Below the pieces are notes generated by a model. The model had not been told where the DNA came from. It saw nothing but the letters and a program-made list of their open reading frames with translations, and did no database searches. The translations under genes and the position numbers were made by a program. A stretch of 26,296 bases of DNA from Candidatus Nomurabacteria bacterium RIFCSPLOWO2_01_FULL_41_12 (lineage in GTDB: Bacteria > Patescibacteriota > Minisyncoccia > Phycocordibacterales > UBA9973). The DNA lies in contig MFUY01000017.1 in the NCBI GenBank assembly GCA_001787035.1, positions 14,078-40,373 of the forward strand. Reading direction: 5' to 3'. Shown here in pieces: positions 15,087 through 21,485 of the stretch. Within the stretch, counting starts at the first letter, position 1, and every line of letters starts with the position of its first letter.

Positions 15087-15516
15087 TTTGAAACATTTTT
15101 ACACTACCAAGGGACTCGCCCATAGGACTACGTCCGAGGGAACCAAATGCTTCGCCCGGCTCGCCCATAGGGCTACGCCCGAGGGTAGGTCTATAGCCGA
15201 GGGATTTGCGAGTGGCAAAATTCGCTTTTGCCTCCCGAAACCCCAGAGATTGAGAAAGAACAAGGTCAACGTTATTAGACGCAGATAAATAAGCAAGCTC
15301 TAAATTCCTAACTTCGCCTTCAAGGGAGCGCGCGGAGATTTCAAGGCTTCGACGCTCTACAATATTGAAAACCATATTGCCTAAAAGTAAAACATAAAAA
15401 AGAGCCAATGCCCCAAAAGACCAGAGGATAAAATGCAAGGCAAGCCTCTCAACATCATTGTTGATGATATTTGCGTTACTGGCATACATTTTAAATTTTA
15501 AACTTGCCTGTTTCAT
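15076..15516 (-). CDS. FtsL-like division protein carrying palindromic repeats in its tail
   Basis: Named by position and layout: a short cytoplasmic N-terminus, one membrane helix (about 27-51), then a coiled coil (54-90), between rsmH and ftsI where ftsL usually lies. FtsL is too variable to confirm by motif. Residues about 105-136 are encoded by three adjacent palindromic repeat copies and contain LGRSPMGE twice; removing them leaves FATRKSLG running into SVKMFQNDI, which looks like a natural tail. There is no SD at the ATG. 41 bases separate it from rsmH. Confidence 0.75.
   Translation of the reverse strand: MKQASLKFKMYASNANIINNDVERLALHFILWSFGALALFYVLLLGNMVFNIVERRSLEISARSLEGEVRNLELAYLSASNNVDLVLSQSLGFREAKANFATRKSLGYRPTLGRSPMGEPGEAFGSLGRSPMGESLGSVKMFQNDI
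15111..15203. repeat. Three P1 palindromic repeat copies within the ftsL-like gene
   Basis: Copy 1 at 15111-15140, copy 2 at 15158-15185, partial copy 3 at 15185-15203. Shared core CTCGCCCATAGG...GAGGG. On the minus strand the inner hairpin is GGAC GTA GTCC in copy 1 and GGGC GTA GCCC in copy 2, a paired change that keeps the stem. The whole block is 93 bases, a multiple of three, and open in the gene's frame. Confidence 0.8.
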
Positions 15517-15534
15517 GGTTCGATTTTACTCACC

Positions 15535-15561
15535 ATGACCCTGAATTTATTGAAGGGTCAT
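15535..15561. repeat. Perfect 8-bp hairpin between rsmH and the ftsL-like gene
   Basis: ATGACCCT (15535-15542) and AGGGTCAT (15554-15561) with an 11-base loop. A T-rich stretch follows on the plus strand, opposite to the genes, so for the operon it is a hairpin without a terminator tail. Confidence 0.5.
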
Positions 15562-16469
15562 TTTATTTTTTCTAAAATTCGCAACTTTGCGCTCCTAGAC
15601 CTTGGATTATTTTTAATTTCTTCAACACTTGCTCTTACTGGCTTTTTATTTATTAATCTCGCTTCGCCTTCTTTTTCCTTTTTCTTGTAAAATCTTTTGA
15701 CTATTCTGTCTTCTAAACTATGAAAACTTATGACCGCCAATCTTCCTCCCGTCTGGAGCATTTTGAAACTTTTCTCCAGTCCTTCCCCTAGCGCTCCAAG
15801 TTCATCGTTTACTGCTATGCGGATTGCCTGAAAAGTCTTGGTGGCAAAGTGTATACGTCCTTTTCTGTAAAAATTCGGCACCGACTCTTCAATCACTTTC
15901 ACCAGGTCAAAAGTCGTTTTGATTTCCGCCCTTTTGCGCGCCCCCACTATCCCCCGCGCTATTCTCCTTGCAAACTGCTCTTCCCCGTAGCCGTAAATTA
16001 TATCGGCTAAATTTTTCTCCTCCCAAGTATTTACGACATCAAGTGCCGTAATATCTTCTGGAGAAGGATTTTCTTTCATAGTCATGAGCAGTGGCTCATC
16101 CTTCATAAAAGAAAATCCTCGTCCAGAATCCTCTAATTGGTCGGAGCTCAAGCCTAGATCAAAAATAATCCCGTCAATTTTTTCTATACCTTCTGCCTCT
16201 ATTACTTTGTCTATATTTCTAAAATTTTCATTTATAAAAGAAATATCGCAATTGAGGTCGGCAAATTTGTCTTTTGCGTTTTTGAAAGTATTTTTGTCTT
16301 GATCTAGAGCGATTATTTTTATGCCTGCCTGTCCTTTGGCATGGCCGGGATACCTCCGGCAAATCTCTAGGCTGTGCCCTCCGCCACCAAACGTGCCGTC
16401 AACCACAGTTGACTTGCCCGTTAGATTTAAACCGTCTATGACTTCTTGTAAAAGAACTGTCCTGTGCAT
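15558..16469 (-). CDS. rsmH: 16S rRNA (cytosine1402-N4)-methyltransferase
   Basis: The MraW/RsmH SAM-dependent enzyme that methylates C1402 of 16S rRNA. Motif I VDGTFGGGGHS (23-33) is followed by IDGIIFDLGLSSDQLEDSGR, GYGEEQFARRIARGIV, TFQAIRIAVNDELGAL and GGRLAVISFHSLEDRIVKRF, all diagnostic. The start MHRTVLLQEVIDGL at 16469 fits homologues and gives 303 residues; the open frame extends upstream to 16682, overlapping mraZ, but that extension has no family match. Residues 37-50 (YPGHAKGQAG region) form a small insertion relative to E. coli and coincide with a palindromic DNA stretch at 16321-16360. Confidence 0.96.
   Translation of the reverse strand: MHRTVLLQEVIDGLNLTGKSTVVDGTFGGGGHSLEICRRYPGHAKGQAGIKIIALDQDKNTFKNAKDKFADLNCDISFINENFRNIDKVIEAEGIEKIDGIIFDLGLSSDQLEDSGRGFSFMKDEPLLMTMKENPSPEDITALDVVNTWEEKNLADIIYGYGEEQFARRIARGIVGARKRAEIKTTFDLVKVIEESVPNFYRKGRIHFATKTFQAIRIAVNDELGALGEGLEKSFKMLQTGGRLAVISFHSLEDRIVKRFYKKKEKEGEARLINKKPVRASVEEIKNNPRSRSAKLRILEKIK
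16321..16360. repeat. Possible palindromic insertion in rsmH
   Basis: Two small inverted pairs: ATGCC...GGCAT (16321-16342) and GCCGG...CCGGC (16344-16360). It sits where the protein has extra residues compared with E. coli RsmH. Only one copy is seen in the window. Confidence 0.35.
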
Positions 16470-16533
16470 ATTGTTTCTTGCAATCTTTGCAAGCATAATT
16501 TTTAAGGGGATTTCGTACCCTGAAAATTTATGT

Positions 16534-16983
16534 TTACAAAGATCTCTTTTCGTTTCCAAGCTTCTCCGCCAATTGTTCCGCTTGCTTTTCCACGATTCCT
16601 TTTTGATGCGACCACGCACGCTCGGTCCAAACTTCCACTCTGTCTTCCACTCCCACAATTGCTGCTGTATTTTTGAGTCCAATTCTGTCTGAGAGAAATT
16701 GCGGAATTAAAATCCTCCCGATAGAATCCACTTCAACTTCCGCCGCCCGACCGAACATAAATCTATTGAAGCTTCGCTGGTCAGCCCGGAGAAACGAAAG
16801 GTCATTATCCGAAGACGAAAGTCTTTTAGAAACCTTTCCCCATTCTTTAATTGTGAAAATGAACAAGCACTGGCCAAGCCCGGGGGTGATGATAATTTTT
16901 TTACCCATTTCCTTCCTGAATTTTACCGGCAGGGACATCCTGTTTTTTTCGTCTATTGTGTGTATGTATTCTCCGATGAGCAT
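16534..16983 (-). CDS. mraZ: Transcriptional regulator MraZ
   Basis: First gene of the dcw cluster; a double AbrB-like (SpoVT/MraZ) protein that represses its own operon. The start MLIGEYIHTIDEKNRMSLPV and the second half GRAAEVEVDSIGRILIPQFL carry the two DxxxR motifs (DEKNR, DSIGR). At 149 residues it is full length. Its presumed targets, two TGGGA repeats ten bases apart, lie at 17015-17029, just downstream of a TATAAT promoter. It has no SD. The next gene, rsmH, follows after about 64 bases. Confidence 0.97.
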   Translation of the reverse strand: MLIGEYIHTIDEKNRMSLPVKFRKEMGKKIIITPGLGQCLFIFTIKEWGKVSKRLSSSDNDLSFLRADQRSFNRFMFGRAAEVEVDSIGRILIPQFLSDRIGLKNTAAIVGVEDRVEVWTERAWSHQKGIVEKQAEQLAEKLGNEKRSL

Positions 16984-17001
16984 AAATTTGTTTTAAAAAA
17001 G

Positions 17002-17010
17002 TTATCAACA
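17002..17010 (+). promoter_or_regulatory. DnaA-box-like site TTATCAACA
   Basis: One mismatch from the DnaA box TTATNCACA, in the mraZ leader. A 16-bp sequence including it (16995-17010) recurs inverted at 19127-19142. Confidence 0.35.
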
Positions 17011-17014
17011 CTTT

Positions 17015-17029
17015 TCCCACTTTTTCCCA
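17015..17029 (-). promoter_or_regulatory. MraZ-binding repeats (mraZ box)
   Basis: On the minus strand TGGGA occurs twice with five bases between (17029-17025 and 17019-17015). This is the spacing known for MraZ operators (TGGGN repeats). A third repeat is degenerate. The site lies 3-18 bases downstream of the predicted transcription start, suited to autorepression. Confidence 0.75.
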
Positions 17030-17039
17030 CTTGATACAC

Positions 17040-17069
17040 ATTATAAACTAGGTGCAAAAATAACGCCAA
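17040..17069 (-). promoter_or_regulatory. mraZ operon promoter
   Basis: -35 TTGGCG (17069-17064), 18-base spacer, -10 TATAAT (17045-17040). Start expected near 17033, giving a leader of about 50 bases that contains the MraZ repeats. Confidence 0.65.
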
Positions 17070-17076
17070 GCCCACC

Positions 17077-17085
17077 TGTGGATAA
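17077..17085 (-). promoter_or_regulatory. Perfect DnaA box upstream of mraZ
   Basis: TGTGGATAA on the plus strand, i.e. TTATCCACA on the minus strand, eight bases upstream of the mraZ -35. A single strong box near a dcw promoter suggests replication-linked control; it is not enough for an origin. Confidence 0.45.
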
Positions 17086-17167
17086 CTTAATGTATAGCCC
17101 ATGACAACATAATTTTGACAAAAAAATGAAAACAGGTCGTAATTATCAAAATTAACTTATCTATAGT

Positions 17168-17332
17168 ATGGAAAAAAGCACAAACAAGAAAGGCAAAAAA
17201 GAAGACATAGAAAAATCCCTCACAAAGGAAGGTTTAGAATATCTCAAGAAATATGGGGAACTACCTACTACCCTCGCGATAAACGACGGACATTTTCGTC
17301 TATCTGGTGAAGCAGACCAGTCAGATCTTTAA
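17168..17332 (+). CDS. Possible 54-aa basic protein overlapping a gene on the other strand
   Basis: An open frame from ATG 17168, starting MEKSTNKKGKKEDIEKSLTK, then KEGLEYLKKYGELPTTLA. A TTGACA (17115-17120) with a weak CGTAAT 17 bases on could drive it. No family recognised. Its last 65 bases are antisense to the 3' end of the zinc-ribbon gene, which lowers confidence that both are real. Confidence 0.35.
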   Translation: MEKSTNKKGKKEDIEKSLTKEGLEYLKKYGELPTTLAINDGHFRLSGEADQSDL

Positions 17333-17504
17333 TCGATTTTTCCATTTCCACTAATTTAGAGTGGGTATCAAAAAAATCTTTTACCCCTATTGGGGCTTTG
17401 CAACCCGCACACCTTATGAAATTAACCTTAAATGCAGAGTTGCGTGGTTCGTCTGTCTCTACTTCCCAAAACATACCTTTACAATGAGGGCATATTGATT
17501 TCAT
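17268..17504 (-). CDS. 78-aa zinc-ribbon protein with C-terminal coiled coil
   Basis: Two Cys pairs, CPHC (5-8) and CAGC (32-35), form a likely zinc ribbon. The second half (EMEKSIKDLTGLLHQIDENV) is a predicted amphipathic helix. No family name can be given; such proteins often bind nucleic acid or partner proteins. A good promoter stands upstream (TTTTCA, 17 bases, TATAAT at 17542-17537) giving a leader of about 25 bases. It lies at the edge of the accessory patch, next to mraZ. Confidence 0.65.
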   Translation of the reverse strand: MKSICPHCKGMFWEVETDEPRNSAFKVNFIRCAGCKAPIGVKDFFDTHSKLVEMEKSIKDLTGLLHQIDENVRRLSRG

Positions 17505-17536
17505 GGCTTAAATAAATAGTTATTAATAATAAGCGA

Positions 17537-17565
17537 ATTATACCACTTTACAAATAAAATGAAAA
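17537..17565 (-). promoter_or_regulatory. Promoter of the zinc-ribbon gene
   Basis: -35 TTTTCA (17565-17560), 17-base spacer, -10 TATAAT (17542-17537) on the minus strand. Confidence 0.5.
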
Positions 17566-17593
17566 AAATATACACAGCCCTAATTCTTATCGT

Positions 17594-17621
17594 TTGCATT
17601 GCTTTTTTCTTTCTGTATAAT
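17594..17621 (+). promoter_or_regulatory. Promoter of the 186-aa membrane protein gene (leaderless)
   Basis: -35 TTGCAT (17594-17599), 16-base spacer, -10 TATAAT (17616-17621), then six bases to the ATG at 17628. Confidence 0.6.
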
Positions 17622-17627
17622 GGATAT

Positions 17628-18188
17628 ATGACACCAGAAATTTGGATTAGTGTAGGGGGAGTTGTTATTAGTGCGTTGACTGCTTTTATTGTTTCTTCTA
17701 TGAAAATAGGAGAATATAAAAATAAAGTAGATACCTTAGAAACTACCATAGGAAAAGATGAGCATGCGGGCATGAGGAAAACTATGGGAGATTGTAAAAC
17801 TGAAGTTGATAAACTTCTAGAATTTAAGACTAGCGCCACAAAATTTATAGACAGCAATATCTATAAGAACAATAGTCCTCTTGATTTAACTGACTTTGGT
17901 AAGAAATTAGTAAAAGATAGTGGCTTTGAAACTATTTTTGAGACAACTAAAGATGATTTGGCTGATAAATTATTAAAAGAGAAAAATCCGAAAACAAAAT
18001 ATGATACACAAGAGATGGCTCGTGCGCTCTTAGATGAACTGACGGAATACCCTGCCTTTCAACCCATAAAGAAATATGCTTTTGAACATGGAAATGACGT
18101 TACGCAGATACTTCGCGCGGGAGCTATTCTCTTAAGAGATTATTATCTTAAAAAACATCCTGAAATAACTGATGCTACAGGATACTAA
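17628..18188 (+). CDS. 186-aa membrane-anchored protein with coiled coil, function unknown
   Basis: No family recognised. One membrane helix (about residues 4-24, IWISVGGVVISALTAFIVSS) is followed by a coiled coil (KIGEYKNKVDTLETTIG) and a helical C-terminal domain (about 70-180). The start at 17628 is preferred because TATAAT ends six bases before it. An in-frame ATG at 17559 would add 23 residues including another hydrophobic stretch (TALILIVCIAFFFLY), so a two-helix form cannot be excluded. It lies 28 bases from the transposase gene and may be accessory. Confidence 0.65.
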   Translation: MTPEIWISVGGVVISALTAFIVSSMKIGEYKNKVDTLETTIGKDEHAGMRKTMGDCKTEVDKLLEFKTSATKFIDSNIYKNNSPLDLTDFGKKLVKDSGFETIFETTKDDLADKLLKEKNPKTKYDTQEMARALLDELTEYPAFQPIKKYAFEHGNDVTQILRAGAILLRDYYLKKHPEITDATGY

Positions 18189-18216
18189 ATGGCTCGCCAC
18201 GACTTTATAAACGCTC

Positions 18217-19083
18217 TTAAGCGTGTAATAAGCTACCGATTAAAGAAGCAAACCTCTCTTTGTCGTTGTAGCGGTTGTTATAATGAAAAACAAAAGCGTC
18301 TAGGTAAGATTGCAAATGCTGGTGTGAGATAGCTTTGTGAGTACCTGTAATACTCCTTTTAACATGAGACCAAAAGGTCTCTATTGTGTTTATATGGACA
18401 TCTCCACGGACATATTCTTTCTTGCTGTGGTCTACTGATTCTCTTTTCATACCAAAGACCGCCCTTTCATAATTCCTGCTCCCGTCTGTCAAAAGGCGAG
18501 TTTCTCCCTTTGCTATATGTTTATCAATAAAATCTTTAGTGATAGTTGCACTATTTACTTTAACTACTTCGGCTCTCATTTGCCCATTTCTTTCAACGGC
18601 GGCGATAACGATAGCTTTGGCGGCGATTGCCTGTCCTAGTTTTTCATTATTCTTTCCACCGGACTTTACACCACCAATATAAGCACTATCTATCTCAACA
18701 TCTCCTTTAAGTTTTTCTTCACTTTGCTTTAATGACTTTCTTATAAGCGAAAGAATACGCCACGCACACTTATAGGTTACTTCTAGCTGTCTCTGCATTT
18801 CTAGGGCAGATATACCGCTTTTAGCATTAGAGAAAATCCATATTGCATGAAACCAAAGAGAAAGAGGAGTAGCTGATTTATGGAAAATAGTATTAGAACA
18901 TGGAGCAATTTGAAATCTACATTTAGAGCATTGGAACTGCTTACGCCCTTTTATTAAGTGATACTGACCTCCACAGGAACATTTGCGAGTGTGCTGTGAG
19001 TCAAAGACAAACTGCAAACACGCCTCCTCATTAGGAAAGTCTCTTTTTAAACTTGTAAGCCCATACCTTGTTTCTTTAGTCAT
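18217..19083 (-). CDS. IS1595-family (ISXO2-like) transposase
   Basis: A DDE transposase, 288 residues, apparently intact. The N-terminal zinc ribbon is CSCGG...CSKC (about 34-55), followed by a helical region and the ISXO2-like catalytic domain. Likely acidic residues: Asp in DVEIDSAYIGG, Asp in LLTDGSRNY, Glu in NTIETFWSHVKR. I could not find terminal inverted repeats or target duplications, so the element's ends are not defined. It is transcribed from a near-ideal promoter (TTGACA, 17 bases, TAGACT) with six bases to the ATG. Codon use is similar to its neighbours. Confidence 0.93.
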   Translation of the reverse strand: MTKETRYGLTSLKRDFPNEEACLQFVFDSQHTRKCSCGGQYHLIKGRKQFQCSKCRFQIAPCSNTIFHKSATPLSLWFHAIWIFSNAKSGISALEMQRQLEVTYKCAWRILSLIRKSLKQSEEKLKGDVEIDSAYIGGVKSGGKNNEKLGQAIAAKAIVIAAVERNGQMRAEVVKVNSATITKDFIDKHIAKGETRLLTDGSRNYERAVFGMKRESVDHSKKEYVRGDVHINTIETFWSHVKRSITGTHKAISHQHLQSYLDAFVFHYNNRYNDKERFASLIGSLLHA

Positions 19084-19089
19084 GCCTTA

Positions 19090-19118
19090 AGTCTAGCAAA
19101 TAGCAATTATGTTGTCAA
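19090..19118 (-). promoter_or_regulatory. Transposase promoter (leaderless)
   Basis: -35 TTGACA (19118-19113), 17-base spacer, -10 TAGACT (19095-19090), six bases, ATG. Confidence 0.7.
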
Positions 19119-19126
19119 GGGATATC

Positions 19127-19142
19127 TGTTGATAACTTTTTT
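19127..19142. repeat. Inverted copy of a 16-bp sequence also at 16995-17010
   Basis: Reverse complement of AAAAAAGTTATCAACA. The two copies bracket the 2.1-kb patch that holds the accessory genes and the transposase. Both contain a DnaA-box-like TTATCAACA. Confidence 0.45.
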
Positions 19143-19188
19143 GCTGGAATTCAGTTGTATTCAAATAGCTAAAAATAATAATATAATG

Positions 19189-19194
19189 TATAAT
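19189..19194 (+). promoter_or_regulatory. -10 box of the 57-aa Cys-rich gene (leaderless)
   Basis: TATAAT followed by exactly six bases and the ATG at 19201. Confidence 0.6.
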
Positions 19195-19200
19195 ATCAGC

Positions 19201-19374
19201 ATGGAAACACCCATGAGTTCACCGAAGCCTCGTTGTCAAAGTTGTGGACGGCATGAAGTCCGCCCCGATGGGCGGTGTATCTGCGGGCATTTGCAGTGGC
19301 CATACAAACCACCGCAACCACCAGCTCCAGCTACGCCTCCGGAGAAACCGGAGGATATCCAGGGAGAGGCTTAG
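19201..19374 (+). CDS. Small Cys-rich, Pro-rich protein (57 aa)
   Basis: A short protein with CQSCG and CICG pairs (about 12-29), a likely zinc ribbon, and a proline-rich tail (PYKPPQPPAPATPPEKPED). No family recognised. The start at 19201 follows the six-base leaderless rule; a longer frame from 19129 would cross that promoter. It is more GC-rich than its surroundings. Its stop codon lies inside a perfect 9-bp hairpin, and a second hairpin with a T run follows. Confidence 0.6.
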   Translation: METPMSSPKPRCQSCGRHEVRPDGRCICGHLQWPYKPPQPPAPATPPEKPEDIQGEA

Positions 19375-19383
19375 GCCTCTCCC
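19362..19383 (+). other. Perfect 9-bp hairpin over the stop codon of the Cys-rich gene
   Basis: GGGAGAGGC (19362-19370) and GCCTCTCCC (19375-19383) with a TTAG loop that contains the stop codon TAG. No T run follows directly. Confidence 0.6.
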
Positions 19384-19393
19384 AACAGAACGA

Positions 19394-19420
19394 GGCGGCG
19401 CCATGCACCGCCCGTTTTTT
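19394..19420 (+). terminator. Intrinsic terminator after the Cys-rich gene
   Basis: GGCGG (19394-19398) pairs with CCGCC (19408-19412), followed by CG and six T. It separates this gene from the convergent lysS. Confidence 0.6.
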
Positions 19421-19431
19421 ATTTTAGGTCT

Positions 19432-20913
19432 TTATTCCTCTTTCGGCTTCATTGTCGGGAAAAGAATAACTTCTTTTATATTTCTGGCTCCGGAGAGAAA
19501 CATGACGAGCCGGTCTATGCCAATCCCAATTCCGCCATTGGGCGGCATGCCATACTCCATCGCCTCAAGATAGGCCAAGTCGGTGGGAGAAATTTCCTCC
19601 TCGCCACCTTTGCCTTTTTTATCTTGTTCCAGATAGCGCTCTTTTTGTTCAATTGGATTATTCAATTCAGAAAACGCATTGACCAACTCAATACCTGAAA
19701 TCACAAGCTGGAAACGGTCAATCATAGACGGGTCATTTTCTTTCCTTTTGGCAAAAGGATTGAAAGCAACCGGATAGTCTATAATAAAGGTCGGCTGGAT
19801 AAGTTTTGAGCGACAAAGTTTTTTATAAATAGAGTCCATTGTGTTTTCTTTTGATTCGTTTGGTTCAACTTTGATGCCAATTTTTTCCGCATATTTGGAT
19901 AATTCTTTTTCATTTGCCTTAGCCGGATTTTTTATTTCCGTATATTTTTTAATTAAGTCATAAAAAGTAATAACTTCAAAAGGATTTTCAAAATCAAGTT
20001 CCACGCCATCTATAATAACTTTCTTTGACTTATTCAACTTGAAAATTTCTGTTATCAGGTATTTAAACAATTTTTCAATTAAATCTCTTTGATTTTTCGC
20101 ATCCGCATATACTTCATTTGATTCAAGCATGGTGAACTCTGGATTATGCATGGTATCAATGCCCTCATTCCTGAATTTTCGCCCAATCTCATAGACTTTC
20201 GTGAAGCCCCCGACTAAAAGCATCTTTAAATATAATTCTTGGGCAATGGTCAGATAAAAATTAACATCCAGAGTGTTGTGATGAGTGATAAAGGGCTTTG
20301 CGGTAGCACCGCCGGCCACGGTCTGCAATCTCGGAGTTTCAACTTCTATATAACCGTTATCATTATAAAATTTGCGCACCAGATTCACAGCTTTAGAGCG
20401 CAAAAGAAATCTTTCTTTTACCTCCTCATTCATTAAAGTGTCCAAATATCTTTTGCGGAATCGCTCTTCCACATCCTGTAATCCATGCCATTTCTCCGGT
20501 AATGACCGCAGGCTTTTAGAAAGCATATGCCAGTTTTTTACCTCCATCGTCTTTTCTCCCCTTTTGGTTGTAAAAAAACTGCCTTCTAACTCTATGAAAT
20601 CTCCAATGTCAACAACTTCATTAAAAAAATCTAGTTTTTCATCTCCAATAACATCTTTTTTGAGCAAGCCCTGAAAAGTCCCCGTGCCGTCATATAAAGT
20701 GATGAAAATAATCGCGCCTTGCCCGCGGATAGACATTATTCGGCCCGCAACCCACTTATTTTTTTTACTCTTTTCTAGTGCATCAAAATTCTCTATCGCT
20801 TCATTTAGGGAGAGTTCTCTTTTTGATTCCGCCGGATAGGCTTCGTACCCCTTCTCTTTTAAGAGCTTGAGCTTTTTTATTCTTGCATCTCTAATTTCAT
20901 CAATTGAGGACAT
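19432..20913 (-). CDS. lysS: Lysyl-tRNA synthetase, class II
   Basis: Charges tRNA-Lys. The N-terminal OB-fold (about residues 50-145) carries WVAGRIMSIRGQGAIIFITL. The class II catalytic core has motif 2 KVYEIGRKFRNEGIDTMHNP with EFTMLE, and motif 3 GIGIGIDRLVMFLSGARNIK near the C-terminus. At 493 residues it is full length. It starts three bases after the greA stop, so the two are co-transcribed. Confidence 0.97.
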   Translation of the reverse strand: MSSIDEIRDARIKKLKLLKEKGYEAYPAESKRELSLNEAIENFDALEKSKKNKWVAGRIMSIRGQGAIIFITLYDGTGTFQGLLKKDVIGDEKLDFFNEVVDIGDFIELEGSFFTTKRGEKTMEVKNWHMLSKSLRSLPEKWHGLQDVEERFRKRYLDTLMNEEVKERFLLRSKAVNLVRKFYNDNGYIEVETPRLQTVAGGATAKPFITHHNTLDVNFYLTIAQELYLKMLLVGGFTKVYEIGRKFRNEGIDTMHNPEFTMLESNEVYADAKNQRDLIEKLFKYLITEIFKLNKSKKVIIDGVELDFENPFEVITFYDLIKKYTEIKNPAKANEKELSKYAEKIGIKVEPNESKENTMDSIYKKLCRSKLIQPTFIIDYPVAFNPFAKRKENDPSMIDRFQLVISGIELVNAFSELNNPIEQKERYLEQDKKGKGGEEEISPTDLAYLEAMEYGMPPNGGIGIGIDRLVMFLSGARNIKEVILFPTMKPKEE

Positions 20914-20916
20914 TTT

Positions 20917-21426
20917 TTACGACACGTCTATTATTTTATAATTGACTACTCCGCTGGGAGTTTTGAATGTTATATTCGCGCCTTTTTTCTTGCCGAAAAG
21001 CGCCTCGCCGAAAGGAGACTTGTTGGAGATTTTGCCATGCGCCATATCCGCTTCTTCAGACCCCACTATGGTGTAAGTCTTTCGTTCTTTGTTTTTCCCG
21101 ATAGCATCCGCTATCGAGGATCCACGACTTTCAGTCGGGACCTTTTGCACAATTACTATAGAGCCAACTTCAATTACATCTCCTCCGCCTTTTCTGACAG
21201 TCTGTGAAGACTTTAATATTTGTTCTATTTTGGCAATGCGTTCTTCGAGCTTGCCTTGGTCTTCGCGGGTTTGGTGATATTCCGCATTCTCCGACAAGTC
21301 ACCGAGCGACTTGGCGTATTGCAAGCTCGCTAAAATTTCTTTTCTTTTTGGTCCCTTCAAATCTTCCAATTCAATTTCCAAAGCTTTTCTTTTTTCTTCG
21401 GTTATGTAGTCAGCTGATTGGTCCAT
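20917..21426 (-). CDS. greA: Transcription elongation factor GreA
   Basis: Rescues backtracked RNA polymerase by stimulating transcript cleavage. The N-terminal coiled coil has ASLQYAKSLGDLSENAEYHQ, with the acidic tip (Asp43, Glu46) needed for cleavage. The C-terminal FKBP-like domain has KTYTIVGSEEADMAHGKISN and SPFGEALFGKKKGANITFKT. Residues 96-110 (VPTESRGSSIADAIG) are extra compared with E. coli and are encoded by a 45-bp palindromic insertion. I take the ATG at 21424-21426; the ATG at 21432 falls at or before the predicted transcription start. First gene of greA-lysS. Confidence 0.96.
   Translation of the reverse strand: MDQSADYITEEKRKALEIELEDLKGPKRKEILASLQYAKSLGDLSENAEYHQTREDQGKLEERIAKIEQILKSSQTVRKGGGDVIEVGSIVIVQKVPTESRGSSIADAIGKNKERKTYTIVGSEEADMAHGKISNKSPFGEALFGKKKGANITFKTPSGVVNYKIIDVS
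21096..21140. repeat. 45-bp palindromic insertion in greA
   Basis: Outer arms TCCCGA (21096-21101) and TCGGGA (21135-21140). Inside are two hairpins: CGATAGC/GCTATCG with loop ATCC, and GACT/AGTC with loop TTC. The length is exactly 15 codons and keeps the frame. Confidence 0.7.
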
Positions 21427-21435
21427 AATCATTTA

Positions 21436-21473
21436 ATATTAGCTTTTTTTGACAAAAGAGTCAATAATATGAT
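21436..21473. promoter_or_regulatory. Back-to-back promoters of greA and rpsU
   Basis: greA (minus): TTGACT (21464-21459), 17-base spacer, TAATAT (21441-21436). rpsU (plus): TATGAT (21468-21473), 12 bases before its ATG; a TTGACA at 21449-21454 is too close for ideal spacing. The two -35-like motifs form a 16-bp palindrome (21449-21464, TTGAC, six bases, GTCAA). Confidence 0.55.
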
Positions 21474-21485
21474 AGTCTTTAACGC

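Noticed and set aside
15535..15561. Terminator within the division cluster
   Set aside because: The T-rich side is on the strand opposite to the genes, so it would not stop the operon transcript.
16470..16682. Upstream extension of the rsmH frame
   Set aside because: The extra 71 residues overlap mraZ and match nothing in RsmH; the family start is MHRTVLLQEV.
17000..17100. Replication origin
   Set aside because: Only one perfect and one near DnaA box, no AT-rich unwinding array, and no dnaA or dnaN gene nearby.
18189..19200. Terminal inverted repeats and target duplication of the IS1595-type element
   Set aside because: I compared the flanks close to the transposase gene and found no convincing matching ends.
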